In this document: one piece after another, positions 47,651-56,717 of the stretch
Numbering within the stretch: position 1 is the first letter of the stretch
How the letters are laid out: each line of letters opens with the position of its first letter
DNA from: Methanoculleus frigidifontis
GTDB lineage: Archaea; Halobacteriota; Methanomicrobia; Methanomicrobiales; Methanoculleaceae
Direction: 5' to 3'
Length of the DNA stretch: 64,000 nucleotides
NCBI RefSeq assembly: GCF_030464345.1
Contig: NZ_VCYH01000011.1
Span: 1-64,000 of the forward strand
The notes under the pieces: model-generated
Database searches by the model: none
Seen by the model: only the letters and a program-made list of their open reading frames with translations
What the model was told of the DNA's origin: nothing
Translations under genes and position numbers: made by a program

Positions 47651-48013
47651 ATGAACTGGAATGCCGAGCAGCGTGCACTGGCCGAGAAATATCAGCGGCT
47701 TGATGATATTCCCGTCGGAGAGCGGAGATACAAGTGCCATTCCTGCCACTATGTTGTGGCTGAGACACCGTGCCCGCACTGCGGCGAGACACACCTTGAG
47801 ATCATGTGCCCGCTCGATCACTGCTCATGCCCCCACACCGTCATTGAGCGGATCGAGTACTGTCCGCTCTGCGGCCAGGCGGTCTGCCCCGAGTGCGGAA
47901 GCCACGACGTGGTGCAGATCAGCAGGGTGACCGGGTATATGCAGGACGTTGCAGGCTGGAATGCGGGCAAGCAGCAGGAACTGAAGGACAGAGTCCGTTA
48001 CTCCGCAGTATGA
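47651..48013 (+). CDS. Small zinc protein resembling the C-terminus of anaerobic RNR (NrdD)
   Basis: 120 residues. Cysteine pairs are CHSC, CPHCG, CPLDHCSC, CPLCG and CPECG. The last part, CPECGSHDVVQISRVTGY followed by WNAGKQQELKDRVRY, looks like the zinc site and glycyl-radical segment at the C-terminus of class III ribonucleotide reductase, where RVxGY carries the radical glycine. The catalytic barrel of NrdD is absent, so it cannot be a reductase alone. It overlaps cbiZ by four bases (ATGA). A TATA-like attaaataag (about 47622-47631) lies about 25 bases before the start. Confidence 0.72.
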   Translation: MNWNAEQRALAEKYQRLDDIPVGERRYKCHSCHYVVAETPCPHCGETHLEIMCPLDHCSCPHTVIERIEYCPLCGQAVCPECGSHDVVQISRVTGYMQDVAGWNAGKQQELKDRVRYSAV

Positions 48014-48888
48014 GATATTTTCTCCGGGACGGCACCCTTTTTCTCCGCGGTACCTTCAGAGCCGCGAGCACCGGTGTCCGCGGCGGCCTTGCGGATATCA
48101 CGACGATCTACAATCACACTGTGCCGCAGAACTTCGATCATGAGGAGCTCTCCCGCTACATGGACGGGATCGCTGTACAGCGCGGGTTCTCGAACGAGTA
48201 TTTCGGACTGCTGACCGCGGTTGCGATGCAAAATCTCTGCATTCTCCAGTACGACTTTGTCACGGTCTTTGTCACTGCCGGTGTGACCAATCCGAATCCG
48301 GATCCGCCGCATACGATCAACGTCATCGTCTTCTCCCGTGAGGGCATGGCCGATTCTGCGCTCCTCGAGACGATCGTCACGGTGACGGAGGCGAAGGCGC
48401 AGGCGCTCCGGGACATGGGGTACGCGTTCACCGGCACGACGACCGATGCGGTGATCGCCGCGTGCGAGGGTCAGCCCGTGCAGCATACGTTTGCCGGGAC
48501 GCTGACCGAGGTCGGCCGGCGTGTCTACGCTGCAGTGCACTTCGGCGTTCAGGAGGCGCTGAAGCGCCAGGAGGGCGTGGTTCACCGCAAAGAACCTTCG
48601 TTCTTCATCTTCAGCAGATACGGCGGGGAGCGCTGGGTGGAGTGGATTGCAGAGGGGTGTCCGTACTACCCGTGCCATTTTGCCGGGCAGCGGTGCGATT
48701 TCTGCTACTGCCCCTACTACCCATGCGGCGACGAAGATCTCGGAGACTGGGTGGAGAGTTCGAACGGCGGCCCGGTCTGGGCGTGTACGCGCTGCACGCT
48801 CCTGCACGTCCCGGAAGTGGCAGAGTATGTAAAAAGAAATCCTGAAGCGTCACTTGCCGAGGTGAAGCGCTTCAGGGATACGCTGTAA
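48010..48888 (+). CDS. cbiZ: Adenosylcobinamide amidohydrolase with C-terminal Cys-rich domain
   Basis: About 292 residues. CbiZ cleaves adenosylcobinamide to adenosylcobyric acid, the archaeal salvage route for scavenged corrinoids. The N-terminal part (about 1-200) has the STGVRGGLADITTIYNHTVP signature and YFGLLTAVAMQNL. Residues about 210-292 form a cysteine-rich small domain (CPYYPC, CDFCYCPYYPCGD, CTRC), often attached to CbiZ, probably a metal-binding module. ATGA overlap with the NrdD-tail-like gene. With the FecB/FecCD/ATPase importer at 26-29 kb the cell is equipped for corrinoid uptake; the link is inference. Confidence 0.9.
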   Translation: MRYFLRDGTLFLRGTFRAASTGVRGGLADITTIYNHTVPQNFDHEELSRYMDGIAVQRGFSNEYFGLLTAVAMQNLCILQYDFVTVFVTAGVTNPNPDPPHTINVIVFSREGMADSALLETIVTVTEAKAQALRDMGYAFTGTTTDAVIAACEGQPVQHTFAGTLTEVGRRVYAAVHFGVQEALKRQEGVVHRKEPSFFIFSRYGGERWVEWIAEGCPYYPCHFAGQRCDFCYCPYYPCGDEDLGDWVESSNGGPVWACTRCTLLHVPEVAEYVKRNPEASLAEVKRFRDTL

Positions 48889-48892
48889 AAAC

Positions 48893-49087
48893 TTACTTTT
48901 CAGGGATTCCAAGCGCGGAGAGCATCTCGTCGAGCGGGATGCCGTGAGCCTGTGCCGCTTCCCGGACCGTCTCGTTGTTTGCGATGGCGCATCCGAGGCA
49001 GCCCATGCCGAACCGGAAGAGTACCTGAGCGGATTCGGGCTTTTCGCGCAGGAGTTCTGCAATTGTACTGTCTGCGTTCAACGTCAT
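48893..49087 (-). CDS. DUF1858 domain protein
   Basis: 64 residues, nearly the whole domain: STIAELLREKPESAQVLFR then FGMGCLGCAIANNETVREAA. The CxxC (about 30-33) is typical of the small redox-type DUF1858 family, often found near hybrid-cluster or Fe-S proteins. The precise role is unknown. The stop is only five bases from the convergent cbiZ stop. Confidence 0.85.
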   Translation of the reverse strand: MTLNADSTIAELLREKPESAQVLFRFGMGCLGCAIANNETVREAAQAHGIPLDEMLSALGIPEK

Positions 49088-49227
49088 GCCACTGATCTTG
49101 GCTTTCCCTGTATATATACTTGGAGTGAATCGTGCTCTGCCTGACGGAGAATGCGCTGGAGACGCCCGGCGGCGTTCTCTGCCGACGTTATGCCGTAACC
49201 CCGTTCATCCCCGGCCGCGATCGTTCG

Positions 49228-49599
49228 GTTCATCTGGTAGTGCCCTACGAAACAACTGATACTACCTTTGTCGAGATCGCATCCGGGTGTTCCCGATTGG
49301 TTGTAACCCGGGGCACGGCAGATCCCTCCCCGTCAGCCCCACCTCCATGGCGATAGCCACCACGGTCTGCGGCATGAGGGCATGCGTGACAAAAAGGCCG
49401 AACTTTGGGTACAGGCCAGGCCGGCACCAATCCCGTCAGGGAAGAATGACAGCCGGAATAGGGCTTCACCAGAGCCCGATAATGGAAATCTTCTCCCTAT
49501 GTTCTTTTTTGTCATGTACGCCGGTTGGTGCGCAATGTAATTCGGTCGGGTTCTCTGAGATCAAGTATCAGGTATATGCTGGAGCACTACCGTTCATTT
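49228..49599. repeat. Probable 8-bp target-site duplication around copy B
   Basis: GTTCATCT (49228-49235) directly precedes the element and GTTCATTT (49592-49599) directly follows it: eight bases with one mismatch. This is the usual footprint of transposition. Confidence 0.6.
49236..49591. mobile_element. MITE-like element, copy B
   Basis: 356 bases. The left end GGTAGTGC...CTGATACT and the right end (complement GGTAGTGC...CTGATACT) agree at 21 of 28 positions. The body is nearly identical to copy A (25445-25916) without its G-rich insert. It is too small for a transposase; frames inside are not conserved in start or stop between the copies. It must be moved by a transposase encoded elsewhere. 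Confidence 0.78.
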
Positions 49600-49659
49600 T
49601 CGCACCGCGCAACGATGGTTAATACATAATCAGTGCGAAGAGATCACCGGAGATGTAGT

Positions 49660-50895
49660 ATGACATTGTCAGAAGTAACAGAGAGAATCTCCCAGAAGAT
49701 AGAAGCAAACGGTGTCTCTGCCGACCGGCAGAAGATTGAGTCCAAACTCCGGCGCCTCGTGGAGGAGTTCGGCGTCAACGTCGCCGAGGCGGAGCGGACG
49801 GTCATGAGCGACCTTGCCCGTGAGCATAATATACCGCTGACGGGCAGCGGTGGCGGTTCTTCGTCCGAAGAGCGCCGGATCCGTGATCTTGCCCCCGAGG
49901 AGTGGGTAACGATCGAGGGCAAGATCGTTGCACTGAGCCCGTCACCCTCTCCATCCATCGCCCAGACCGGCATCATCGCCGACTCGTCGGGCGCCATCCG
50001 GTTCGTCGCCTGGAGCCGCGGCAACCCGCCTGTGATGGAGTACGGGCAGTGGTACCGGATCGAGTCCGCCGTCGTGGACGAGTACCGGGGTGCGCCGAAC
50101 CTGAAGATCCACTCCGGCACGACCATCTCGACGGTGGAGAGCGACACGCCGCTGATCCCGTCGATCACCCCGGTTGCCGAGCTCAAAACGGGTGTCGGCA
50201 GCGTCCGTGCAAAGGTTGTGCAGAACTGGGACGTCACGCACGACCGGATGCTGCAGGTCGGCATTCTCGGTGACGAGACCGGGACGATCAAGTTCGTCAT
50301 CTGGAAGGAAGACGGCAAAGAGAAACTCGAACTCGATACCGTCTATAACATCTACTATGCCGTCGTCGACGAGTACAACGGCAGGCTCTCCCTCACCCTG
50401 AACACCGCGATGTACATCGCGGACGAGGGCGACATCGAGGTCGGCAGGAACGAGACCGAAGCGTCCGGCGCAATCGTCCACGTCGCACCCGGCTCGGGAC
50501 TGATCAAGCGCTGCCCGGTTGAAGGGTGCAGCCGCACGCTCTCGCGGCAGAACTACTGTCCCGTGCACGAGATCCAGCCGGACTTCCGCTACGACCTCCG
50601 TCTGAAGGCCGTCGTCGACGACGGTCTGCGTGCCCGGAACGTCCTGATGCAGCGTGACCTGGTTGAAGCCCTTACCGGCCTTTCGCTCGACGATGCGGTC
50701 GAGATCGCGGAGAGCAGCCCTCTCGGTATGGACGACGTCTTCGACCGCGTGAAGAATGCCGTCCTCGGCCGTTACTATACCTGTAGCGGCGGCGAGATCG
50801 ATGGCCGGCTCCTGGTGAACCGGTGCAGCCCGGTGACGTTCGACTCTGCAGAGCTTGCTGCGCTGCTGAACCGTGCGGGAGGTGAGGCAGCATGA
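49660..50895 (+). CDS. Replication protein A (single-stranded DNA-binding)
   Basis: About 411 residues from ATG 49660, with GGAGATG upstream. The N-terminal helical part (about 1-65) is followed by OB folds: VTIEGKIVALSPSP to IRFVAWSRGNPP, and SVRAKVVQNWDV to IKFVIWKEDGKE. A zinc finger CPVEGCSRTLSRQNYCPVH lies at about 288-306, then a third OB-like region. This is the euryarchaeal RPA (RPA41/RPA3-like) layout. It acts in replication and repair. The following gene overlaps by four bases and encodes its usual partner. Confidence 0.9.
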   Translation: MTLSEVTERISQKIEANGVSADRQKIESKLRRLVEEFGVNVAEAERTVMSDLAREHNIPLTGSGGGSSSEERRIRDLAPEEWVTIEGKIVALSPSPSPSIAQTGIIADSSGAIRFVAWSRGNPPVMEYGQWYRIESAVVDEYRGAPNLKIHSGTTISTVESDTPLIPSITPVAELKTGVGSVRAKVVQNWDVTHDRMLQVGILGDETGTIKFVIWKEDGKEKLELDTVYNIYYAVVDEYNGRLSLTLNTAMYIADEGDIEVGRNETEASGAIVHVAPGSGLIKRCPVEGCSRTLSRQNYCPVHEIQPDFRYDLRLKAVVDDGLRARNVLMQRDLVEALTGLSLDDAVEIAESSPLGMDDVFDRVKNAVLGRYYTCSGGEIDGRLLVNRCSPVTFDSAELAALLNRAGGEAA

Positions 50896-51461
50896 ACCGC
50901 CGGCAGATATCCTACGAACGTGAGCCTGCACGCAGGGTCTTTGCATCGGAGTTTCGTGAAACCCGCGTCCAGTTCAAGGCGAGCGACGACGAGAAGAGCC
51001 CGAACTACGCCCTGCTGCCGAGCGGCGTCCGGGCAAACCGCATCCTCGTCGTCGGAACGCTCACCGAGAAGCAGCGCCAGGGTGACCAGAACATCTTCTA
51101 CCGCGGCCGGATCATCGACCCGACGGGCACGTTCTTCATCATGGCAGGGTCGTATCAGCCCGAGGCGATGCAGCAGATCGCCAAGATCGAGGTGCCGGCG
51201 TTCGTCGCCGTGATCGGGAAACCGAATATCTACCAGACGCCCGAAGGTGCCTACCTCGTCTCTATCAATGCCGAGTCGATATCAACCGTCGACCGGGAGA
51301 CCCGCGACATCTGGGTGCTCGACACCGCCCGCGAGACGCTCGACCGCCTCGACGCGATCGGGACGACCGACGATTCACGGAAAGCACAGGAAGAGTACGG
51401 CATAAAGCCTGAGATCTACCGGAAGATGGTCTACGACGCCCTTACGCAGGTGCAGCTCTAA
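50892..51461 (+). CDS. RPA-associated protein
   Basis: 189 residues. Archaeal RPA genes are regularly followed by this COG3390 protein, which binds RPA. It has an OB-like core: ANRILVVGTLTEKQRQGDQN, FYRGRIIDPTGTFFIMAGSYQP, VPAFVAVIGKPNIYQTPEG. The C-terminal helices end in KPEIYRKMVYDALTQVQL. Overlap with RPA (ATGA) indicates coupled translation and a complex. Confidence 0.88.
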   Translation: MNRRQISYEREPARRVFASEFRETRVQFKASDDEKSPNYALLPSGVRANRILVVGTLTEKQRQGDQNIFYRGRIIDPTGTFFIMAGSYQPEAMQQIAKIEVPAFVAVIGKPNIYQTPEGAYLVSINAESISTVDRETRDIWVLDTARETLDRLDAIGTTDDSRKAQEEYGIKPEIYRKMVYDALTQVQL

Positions 51462-51556
51462 AAGACCTGTCTTCTCTTTTTTGTGTGGTATATCGCACGA
51501 CCGCGCCTTTTCCGGCAGCCGTGAAAAAGTATATGGGGATACCCTGCAGTCGCCGC

Positions 51557-52207
51557 TCACTCGTTTTCCGAGGGGGTTTCGGTTCTGGTTCCTTTCCACT
51601 CACCCTTGAGTTCCGGATACTCCGAGAGAATTTTGCTGACGGTGCTCCTGCTGACGTCGAACATCCTGCAGATCTGGCTGATGCTCGTGCCGGTCCGTCT
51701 GACGGTGAGCAGTGCCTCAATCTGCCCCTCATTCAGCGCCTTCGGCCTTCCTATGGTTTTCCTTCCCTTCTTGACAGTCTTTTTTGCTCCCGACGGGGTA
51801 GGTTTCCCTGCTGCATCCCGGTACTGGCTCATGAAGTCGAGGAAGTTGGCGATGAGTTCCTGCCGCTGCTCCGGATCGTCCACCGCGCCGAAGATGTCCT
51901 TTGTCGCACAGTGGACGACGTAGTCGTCGTCAATCAGGCTTTTGAGCGCTGCAAGGCTGTGTTCGGGATTTTTTGCAAGTTCGCAGAGATTGTGCAGGAT
52001 GATATGCTGCATGCCGTATGCATCGCAGTATTCCATCATCTCCCGGAACGACTCGCGCTTCTCCGGGGGCACTCCGCTCATCCGGTGGTCGTGGTAGATG
52101 TTGATGATGTTAAATCGGTATTTACAGTAGTTCTCGACTTCGCTCTTCTGAACCTCAAAATCCCCCTTTCTTTTTGTATTCAGATACACGACTGCATCTT
52201 TTTTCAT
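51557..52207 (-). CDS. Serine-recombinase-like protein with degenerate catalytic site and resolvase HTH
   Basis: 216 residues. Residues 1-125 have the resolvase N-domain layout: VVYLNTKRKGDFEVQKSEVE, DHRMSGVPPEKRESFREMMEY, IILHNLCELAKNPEH. The catalytic Ser/Arg motif (normally YxRxS) reads YLNTK, and the LxRLxR motif reads LCELAK, so recombination is unlikely. A basic linker (KKTVKKGRKTIGRPKALNEGQ) leads to an intact helix-turn-helix (SISQICRMFDVSRSTVSKIL). It is probably a DNA-binding regulator derived from a recombinase. ATG 52207 has TATA-like sequence about 20-30 bases upstream. Confidence 0.75.
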   Translation of the reverse strand: MKKDAVVYLNTKRKGDFEVQKSEVENYCKYRFNIINIYHDHRMSGVPPEKRESFREMMEYCDAYGMQHIILHNLCELAKNPEHSLAALKSLIDDDYVVHCATKDIFGAVDDPEQRQELIANFLDFMSQYRDAAGKPTPSGAKKTVKKGRKTIGRPKALNEGQIEALLTVRRTGTSISQICRMFDVSRSTVSKILSEYPELKGEWKGTRTETPSENE

Positions 52208-52341
52208 TCATCAATTGATACTATAGGCTACTATATATGGTTTTTGAAGTTGTATGCCGGATCTCTCTCCGGGAGGCTCTTCCCGGGATATCGGGCACTA
52301 GCCGGGACGATCCGGGAGATAAAAGGTATGGGTGTCGGGAA

Positions 52342-53007
52342 TTAGCGTGAACTCCATTTTTCCACAACGTCTTTGCCTTCGATGAAGACGAGCCCGTGTT
52401 TTCTGGCATACGCCCGGGCATCCTCTTTCGAGAGTGCAAGGCCGGTCTCGTCGTCGAGCATCTCGCAGACGGTGACCGCCGGTGTGATCCCGGCAAGGTC
52501 CGCGAGAGCGACGGAGAGTTCGGTCTGCCCGCACCGCTCGTCGAGCAGCCGCTTTGCAGCCCGCAGGAGCGGCATATGGCCGGGTGTCCGGAAGTGAGCC
52601 CCGAAATTATGCCCGCCGCCGTTGAGCGAGCGTTGCACCTGCTCGGCAACGGCAGTGATCGTGAGTGACCGGTCACGGTCGGTGATGCCGGTGAACGTCT
52701 CCCGGTGGTTGACCCAGAGGGAGAAGGACGAATGGTTCTTCGGGTCGTAGGGGATGTCCCCGTCCTGCTCCACGAGGCTGCTTGTGCTCAGGATGTCGCG
52801 GGCGAACGGAAGGCCGAGCCGTTCCGCCGCTTCCGGATGCACCGCCGTGCATATCAGTCCGCCTGCATCTTTTCGCATCTGCCGCACGTGAGCGGGCGTG
52901 ACCGCATCCGCCCTGATCGTCAGGTCCGTCTCACCTTCCCGGTCGTCAAAGTCGTAGAGCAGAATAAATTCGCCGTTTGCCAGTGCACGTAATGCTTCTT
53001 CAATCAT
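52342..53007 (-). CDS. ribB: 3,4-Dihydroxy-2-butanone 4-phosphate synthase
   Basis: 221 residues, standalone RibB making the four-carbon unit of riboflavin from ribulose 5-phosphate. The conserved acidic loop is LYDFDDREGETDLTIRAD (Asp/Glu for Mg2+), then STSSL and the FTGITDRDRSLT strand. HFRTPGHMPLL and GQTELSVALADLAG complete the site. It follows the riboflavin kinase gene with an eight-base overlap, so the two are one operon. Confidence 0.92.
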   Translation of the reverse strand: MIEEALRALANGEFILLYDFDDREGETDLTIRADAVTPAHVRQMRKDAGGLICTAVHPEAAERLGLPFARDILSTSSLVEQDGDIPYDPKNHSSFSLWVNHRETFTGITDRDRSLTITAVAEQVQRSLNGGGHNFGAHFRTPGHMPLLRAAKRLLDERCGQTELSVALADLAGITPAVTVCEMLDDETGLALSKEDARAYARKHGLVFIEGKDVVEKWSSR

Positions 53008-53668
53008 GGGCTACCTCCACCTCGACGGTATCGTTATCGGTGAGATTCAGGGCTTTGCGAAGCTCGCACCCTGCGATAACTTCGATGATATCCTCGGGGT
53101 AATGGGTTCTGGTCGGAACAACGATCGCGCAGGGGTGCCCGCCTATCCGGCATGGGATGGCCCGGGCAGCTCCGAACGTCCTGTTGTCTGCAGTAAATCC
53201 TTCAATATCTATCCAGTCGTGTGTATCGAGTTCTTTTCGGATCTGGATGCTCAGCGGGTTGAGTTTGATATTCAGCGTGCCGGGGTAGGGTGTAAATCCG
53301 AGACTCCCGGCAAACTGGTCCCGGTAATGGGGGATGCTCATGTAGTAGCGCCCTTCTCCAAGGCCGCTGATCACGGTGCCGGTGAGAATTGAGCGTTCTT
53401 TCTTCTGACTGAATATCCTGCTGTATTCGGCATACTCCCGCTGGAGTTCGGCCTCCCCCTGCGGCGTAACCGCGACGTACTGGCCGTCGGCCCGCATCGA
53501 GCGGACGATAAGGTTCTGACGTTCCAGGGAGATCAGGCGGCGCGAAGCTGTCTGCGGACTGATGTCCAGTGATTTGCCGAATGTCTGGGAGGAAAGCCAT
53601 ACGGATCCCGCGCACCCGCCAAGGAGAGCAATTGCTTTGAGGCACTGCAGATCTTCTGCCACGACCAT
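53000..53668 (-). CDS. CTP-dependent riboflavin kinase with N-terminal winged helix
   Basis: 222 residues. Residues 1-85 form a winged helix-turn-helix (GKSLDISPQTASRRLISLER), and about 95-222 are the archaeal CTP-dependent kinase (GTVISGLGEGRYYMSIPHY, PYPGTLNIKLN). This fused form is RbkR-like, both FMN-making enzyme and repressor of riboflavin genes in other archaea. Here it would regulate its own operon with ribB; the operator is not identified. A catatatagt box about 25 bases upstream of ATG suggests leaderless transcription. Confidence 0.88.
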   Translation of the reverse strand: MVVAEDLQCLKAIALLGGCAGSVWLSSQTFGKSLDISPQTASRRLISLERQNLIVRSMRADGQYVAVTPQGEAELQREYAEYSRIFSQKKERSILTGTVISGLGEGRYYMSIPHYRDQFAGSLGFTPYPGTLNIKLNPLSIQIRKELDTHDWIDIEGFTADNRTFGAARAIPCRIGGHPCAIVVPTRTHYPEDIIEVIAGCELRKALNLTDNDTVEVEVAHD

Positions 53669-53799
53669 ATATCAGAATTGAGAAGCATACTATATATGGG
53701 TTGTTATCTGTCAGCATCCTGCAATCTCAACCGTGGCGTTCGTGAAATGTCGATGTGGAATACGCTAATTTTTTAAGTATCGGTGCCGACATAGGAGGC

Positions 53800-54510
53800 A
53801 TGAAATCCGGACTGCGTCATCAGCTTGCCGAGAAAATGGCGGGTGAGATTACGCTTTCGGACTCTCCCGGAAAGGCTTTGAAGAAATGGCGGATGAGTTT
53901 CGGTATTCCCCAGGGGGTACTGGCAGAACGCCTCGAGGTCTCCCCTTCCGTCATCAGCGACTACGAAAGCGGGCGGCGGAAAAGTCCGGGGACTGCCATT
54001 GTCGGAAAGATCGTCGATACCATCCTTGCTATCGACGAGGACAACGGCGGAAAATACATCAACAAATTCTCAAAAATTCTGTACAGCGAATTTGACGAAG
54101 ACGTCATCTACGACATCCACGAGTATGCATCGCCGGTCGCTCTCGAAGACTTCGCCCGGGTGACACGCTGCACCCTGCTCTGCGGTTCGCCTGACCAGGT
54201 GATCTACGGGTATACGGTCATCAACAGCCTGAACGCGATCATGCAGCTCTCAGCCAGTGAGTTCAACCGTATCTACGGCTGGAGCACGGAGCGAGCCCTG
54301 ATCTTCACCGACGTCTCCAACGGAAAATCCCCGATGGTGGCGATCCGGGTGACACCGTTCAAACCCCGCTGTGTCGTCCTGCAGGGGATCGAACCCGAAC
54401 AGATGCATCCGCTGATCCCGAGGCTGGCGGAGCGGGACCGGATAACGGTGCTGTGCACGCAGCTGGATGTCGAGACGATCATCAGTTCCTTACGAGGAGA
54501 GTTATGGTAG
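53800..54510 (+). CDS. XRE-type HTH transcriptional regulator (COG1709)
   Basis: About 236 residues; ATG 53800 after AGGAGGC. The helix-turn-helix is near residues 30-75: [20 protein letters not shown] with the recognition helix [17 protein letters not shown]. The C-terminal 150 residues ([20 protein letters not shown]) form a conserved archaeal ligand-like domain. Its stop overlaps the HMG-CoA synthase start by seven bases. The same coupling is a strong hint that it responds to, or controls, the mevalonate genes, but no target is shown. Confidence 0.82.
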   Translation: MKSGLRHQLAEKMAGEITLSDSPGKALKKWRMSFGIPQGVLAERLEVSPSVISDYESGRRKSPGTAIVGKIVDTILAIDEDNGGKYINKFSKILYSEFDEDVIYDIHEYASPVALEDFARVTRCTLLCGSPDQVIYGYTVINSLNAIMQLSASEFNRIYGWSTERALIFTDVSNGKSPMVAIRVTPFKPRCVVLQGIEPEQMHPLIPRLAERDRITVLCTQLDVETIISSLRGELW

Positions 54511-55556
54511 GCATTTATTCCTATGGTGTCTATATCCCGCGGTTTCGGATAAAGATCCCCGAGATCGCCCGGGTATGGGGCGCCAACGCGGATGATTTAA
54601 CGAAAGGGCTCGGTGTCTTTGAAAAGTCCGTCCCCGATCTGGATGAGGACACCGCCACGATCGCCGTTGAAGCCGCGCGGTCGGCGATGCGGCGGCGCAG
54701 CGTCGATCCCGAGAAGATCGGTGCGATCTATGTGGGGAGCGAGTCGCACCCCTACGCAGTCAAGCCTACCGCATGTACCGTCGGCGAGGCGATCGGTGCG
54801 ACGCCGCACATGACCGCCGCCGACTATGAGTTTGCGTGCAAGGCCGGGACGGCGGGCATTCAGACCTGCATGGGTCTTGCGAAGAGCGGCATGGTCCCGT
54901 ACGGCATCGCCGTCGGTGCCGACGTGGCGCAGGGCGCCCCCGGCGATGCGCTCGAGTATACCGCGGCGGCGGGAGGGGCTGCGTTCGTGATCGGAAATGA
55001 CGACCCGATAGCGGTCATCAACCACACCTGCTCGTTCACCACCGATACGCCCGACTTCTGGCGGCGCGAAGGCCAGAACTTCCCCCGGCACGGCGGCCGG
55101 TTCACCGGCGACCCCGGGTACTTCAAGCACGTTCAGGGCGCGGCACGGATGATGCTCGAACAGATGGGCAAAACGCCCTCCGACTACGATTATGCGGTCT
55201 TCCACCAGCCGAACGCCAAGTTCCCCCAGCGGGTCGCAAAGATGCTCGGCTTTTCGGCAGACCAGATCCGCCCCGGACTCGTCGTTCCCCGGCTCGGCAA
55301 CACCTACAGCGGGTCGTCCATGGTCGGCCTCGCCGCGACGCTTGACGTCGCAGAGCCGGGGAGCCGGATCTTCGTCACGTCGTTCGGGTCGGGCGCCGGG
55401 AGCGACGCCTTCGACATCGAGGTGACCGATGCCATCGCATCGGGCGCATTCGACCGCTCTGCGGCCCCCACCGTGGAGCAGCTGCTGGCGAACCCCATCT
55501 ACGTGGACTATGCACTGTACGCCAAACACAAAGGAAAGATCGTGATGCAGCGATGA
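54504..55556 (+). CDS. Hydroxymethylglutaryl-CoA synthase
   Basis: About 350 residues; ATG 54504 with GAGGAGA. Condenses acetyl-CoA with acetoacetyl-CoA for isoprenoid lipids. The N-terminus [14 protein letters not shown] is the archaeal family start, the catalytic Cys is in [14 protein letters not shown] (near residue 110), and [10 protein letters not shown] carries the histidine. In archaea this enzyme sits with the thiolase and a DUF35 protein in one complex that channels the intermediate; all three genes are adjacent here with small overlaps. Confidence 0.93.
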   Translation: MVGIYSYGVYIPRFRIKIPEIARVWGANADDLTKGLGVFEKSVPDLDEDTATIAVEAARSAMRRRSVDPEKIGAIYVGSESHPYAVKPTACTVGEAIGATPHMTAADYEFACKAGTAGIQTCMGLAKSGMVPYGIAVGADVAQGAPGDALEYTAAAGGAAFVIGNDDPIAVINHTCSFTTDTPDFWRREGQNFPRHGGRFTGDPGYFKHVQGAARMMLEQMGKTPSDYDYAVFHQPNAKFPQRVAKMLGFSADQIRPGLVVPRLGNTYSGSSMVGLAATLDVAEPGSRIFVTSFGSGAGSDAFDIEVTDAIASGAFDRSAAPTVEQLLANPIYVDYALYAKHKGKIVMQR

Positions 55557-56716
55557 GAGACGTAGCAGTAATCGGAATCGGGTGTACGCAGTTCGGCGAG
55601 CACTGGAGCACCTCGTTCCGGAACCTCTTTGTCGAGGCCGGTGCTCTGGCGCTCGAGGATGCCGGGGTTACCGGGGAGCAGATCGATGCGCTCTATGTGG
55701 GCAACATGAGCGCCGGCCGTTTCGTTGAACAGGAGCATATCGGGGCGCTCATCGCCGACTACGCCGGCCTTGCCAGCAACCACATCCCCTCGACCCGCGT
55801 GGAGGCGGCCTGCGCATCCGGCGGACTCGCGTTCCGGCAGGCGGTGATCTCGGTTGCAAGCGGCATGGAGGATATCGTGGTGGCGGCAGGCGTCGAGAAG
55901 ATGACCGACGTCGGCACGGGAGCGAGCGTGGACACCCTGGCCGGCGCCGCCGACCGCGAGTGGGAAGGGTTTGCCGGCGCGACGTTCCCGGGCCTCTACG
56001 CGATGATCGCCAACGACTACATGCACCGCTACTCCCTCACCCGGGAGCAGCTGGCGCAGGTGGCGGTGAAGAACCACGCCAACGGCGCCAAGAACCCTAT
56101 CGCGCAGTTCCGGCAGCAGATCACGGTCGACACCGTGCTGAAGTCGTCGCTGGTCGCCGATCCGCTCCGCCTCTTCGACTGTTCGCCGATCACCGACGGT
56201 GCGGCGGCAGTCGTCGTGGTGCCGCTCGAGCGCGCCCGCGAGTTTACGGACACTCCCGTGCGGGTGCTGGCGAGCGCCCAGGCGAGCGATACCATCGCGC
56301 TCCACGACCGGCGTGAGATCTCCACCCTGGACGCGACCGTCGCCGCCGGCCGGCGTGCGTTCCAGCAGGCGGGCATCGAGCACCGGGACATCGACATGCT
56401 CGAGGTGCACGACTGCTTCACCATCGCTGAGATCTGCGCCATCGAGGACCTCGGGTTCTGTGCCAAGGGCGAAGCCGGAAAACTCACGGAGGAGGGTGTC
56501 ACCGCTCTTCACGGCGACATTCCGGTCAACACCAGCGGCGGCCTGAAGGCCTGCGGCCACCCGGTCGGTGCGACCGGTATCAAGCAGATCTACGAGATCG
56601 TGAAGCAGATCCGCGGCGAGGCGACGGGACGGCAGGTCGATGCGGAGATCGGCATGGCCCACAACGTCGGCGGCACCGGTGCGACGGTCGCCGTACACAT
56701 CCTTGGAGGGTGCTAA
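55553..56716 (+). CDS. Acetoacetyl-CoA thiolase (acetyl-CoA C-acetyltransferase)
   Basis: 387 residues. The nucleophilic Cys is in [16 protein letters not shown] (near residue 87). The C-terminal [17 protein letters not shown] carries the second catalytic cysteine and the conserved histidine region. The sequence is of the archaeal SCP2-like thiolase type. It overlaps the HMG-CoA synthase stop by four bases and the DUF35 gene follows after one base, so all three are translated together. Confidence 0.92.
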   Translation: MRDVAVIGIGCTQFGEHWSTSFRNLFVEAGALALEDAGVTGEQIDALYVGNMSAGRFVEQEHIGALIADYAGLASNHIPSTRVEAACASGGLAFRQAVISVASGMEDIVVAAGVEKMTDVGTGASVDTLAGAADREWEGFAGATFPGLYAMIANDYMHRYSLTREQLAQVAVKNHANGAKNPIAQFRQQITVDTVLKSSLVADPLRLFDCSPITDGAAAVVVVPLERAREFTDTPVRVLASAQASDTIALHDRREISTLDATVAAGRRAFQQAGIEHRDIDMLEVHDCFTIAEICAIEDLGFCAKGEAGKLTEEGVTALHGDIPVNTSGGLKACGHPVGATGIKQIYEIVKQIRGEATGRQVDAEIGMAHNVGGTGATVAVHILGGC

Positions 56717-56717
56717 T

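Larger units (their letters stand above)
49088..49659. other. Intergenic region occupied by MITE-like copy B and the RPA promoter
   Basis: About 570 bases. Positions 49088-49235 contain the promoter of the DUF1858 gene and no supported gene. The repeat element fills 49236-49591. The last 68 bases (gttaatacataatc near 49618-49631) supply the promoter of the RPA gene, so the element inserted immediately upstream of it. Confidence 0.6.

Noticed and set aside
49333-49515. Small minus-strand frames inside the repeat (for example with FRLSFFPDGIGAGL) shared in part by both copies
   Set aside because: Starts, stops and frames differ between the two copies, so they are likely spurious rather than a transposase.
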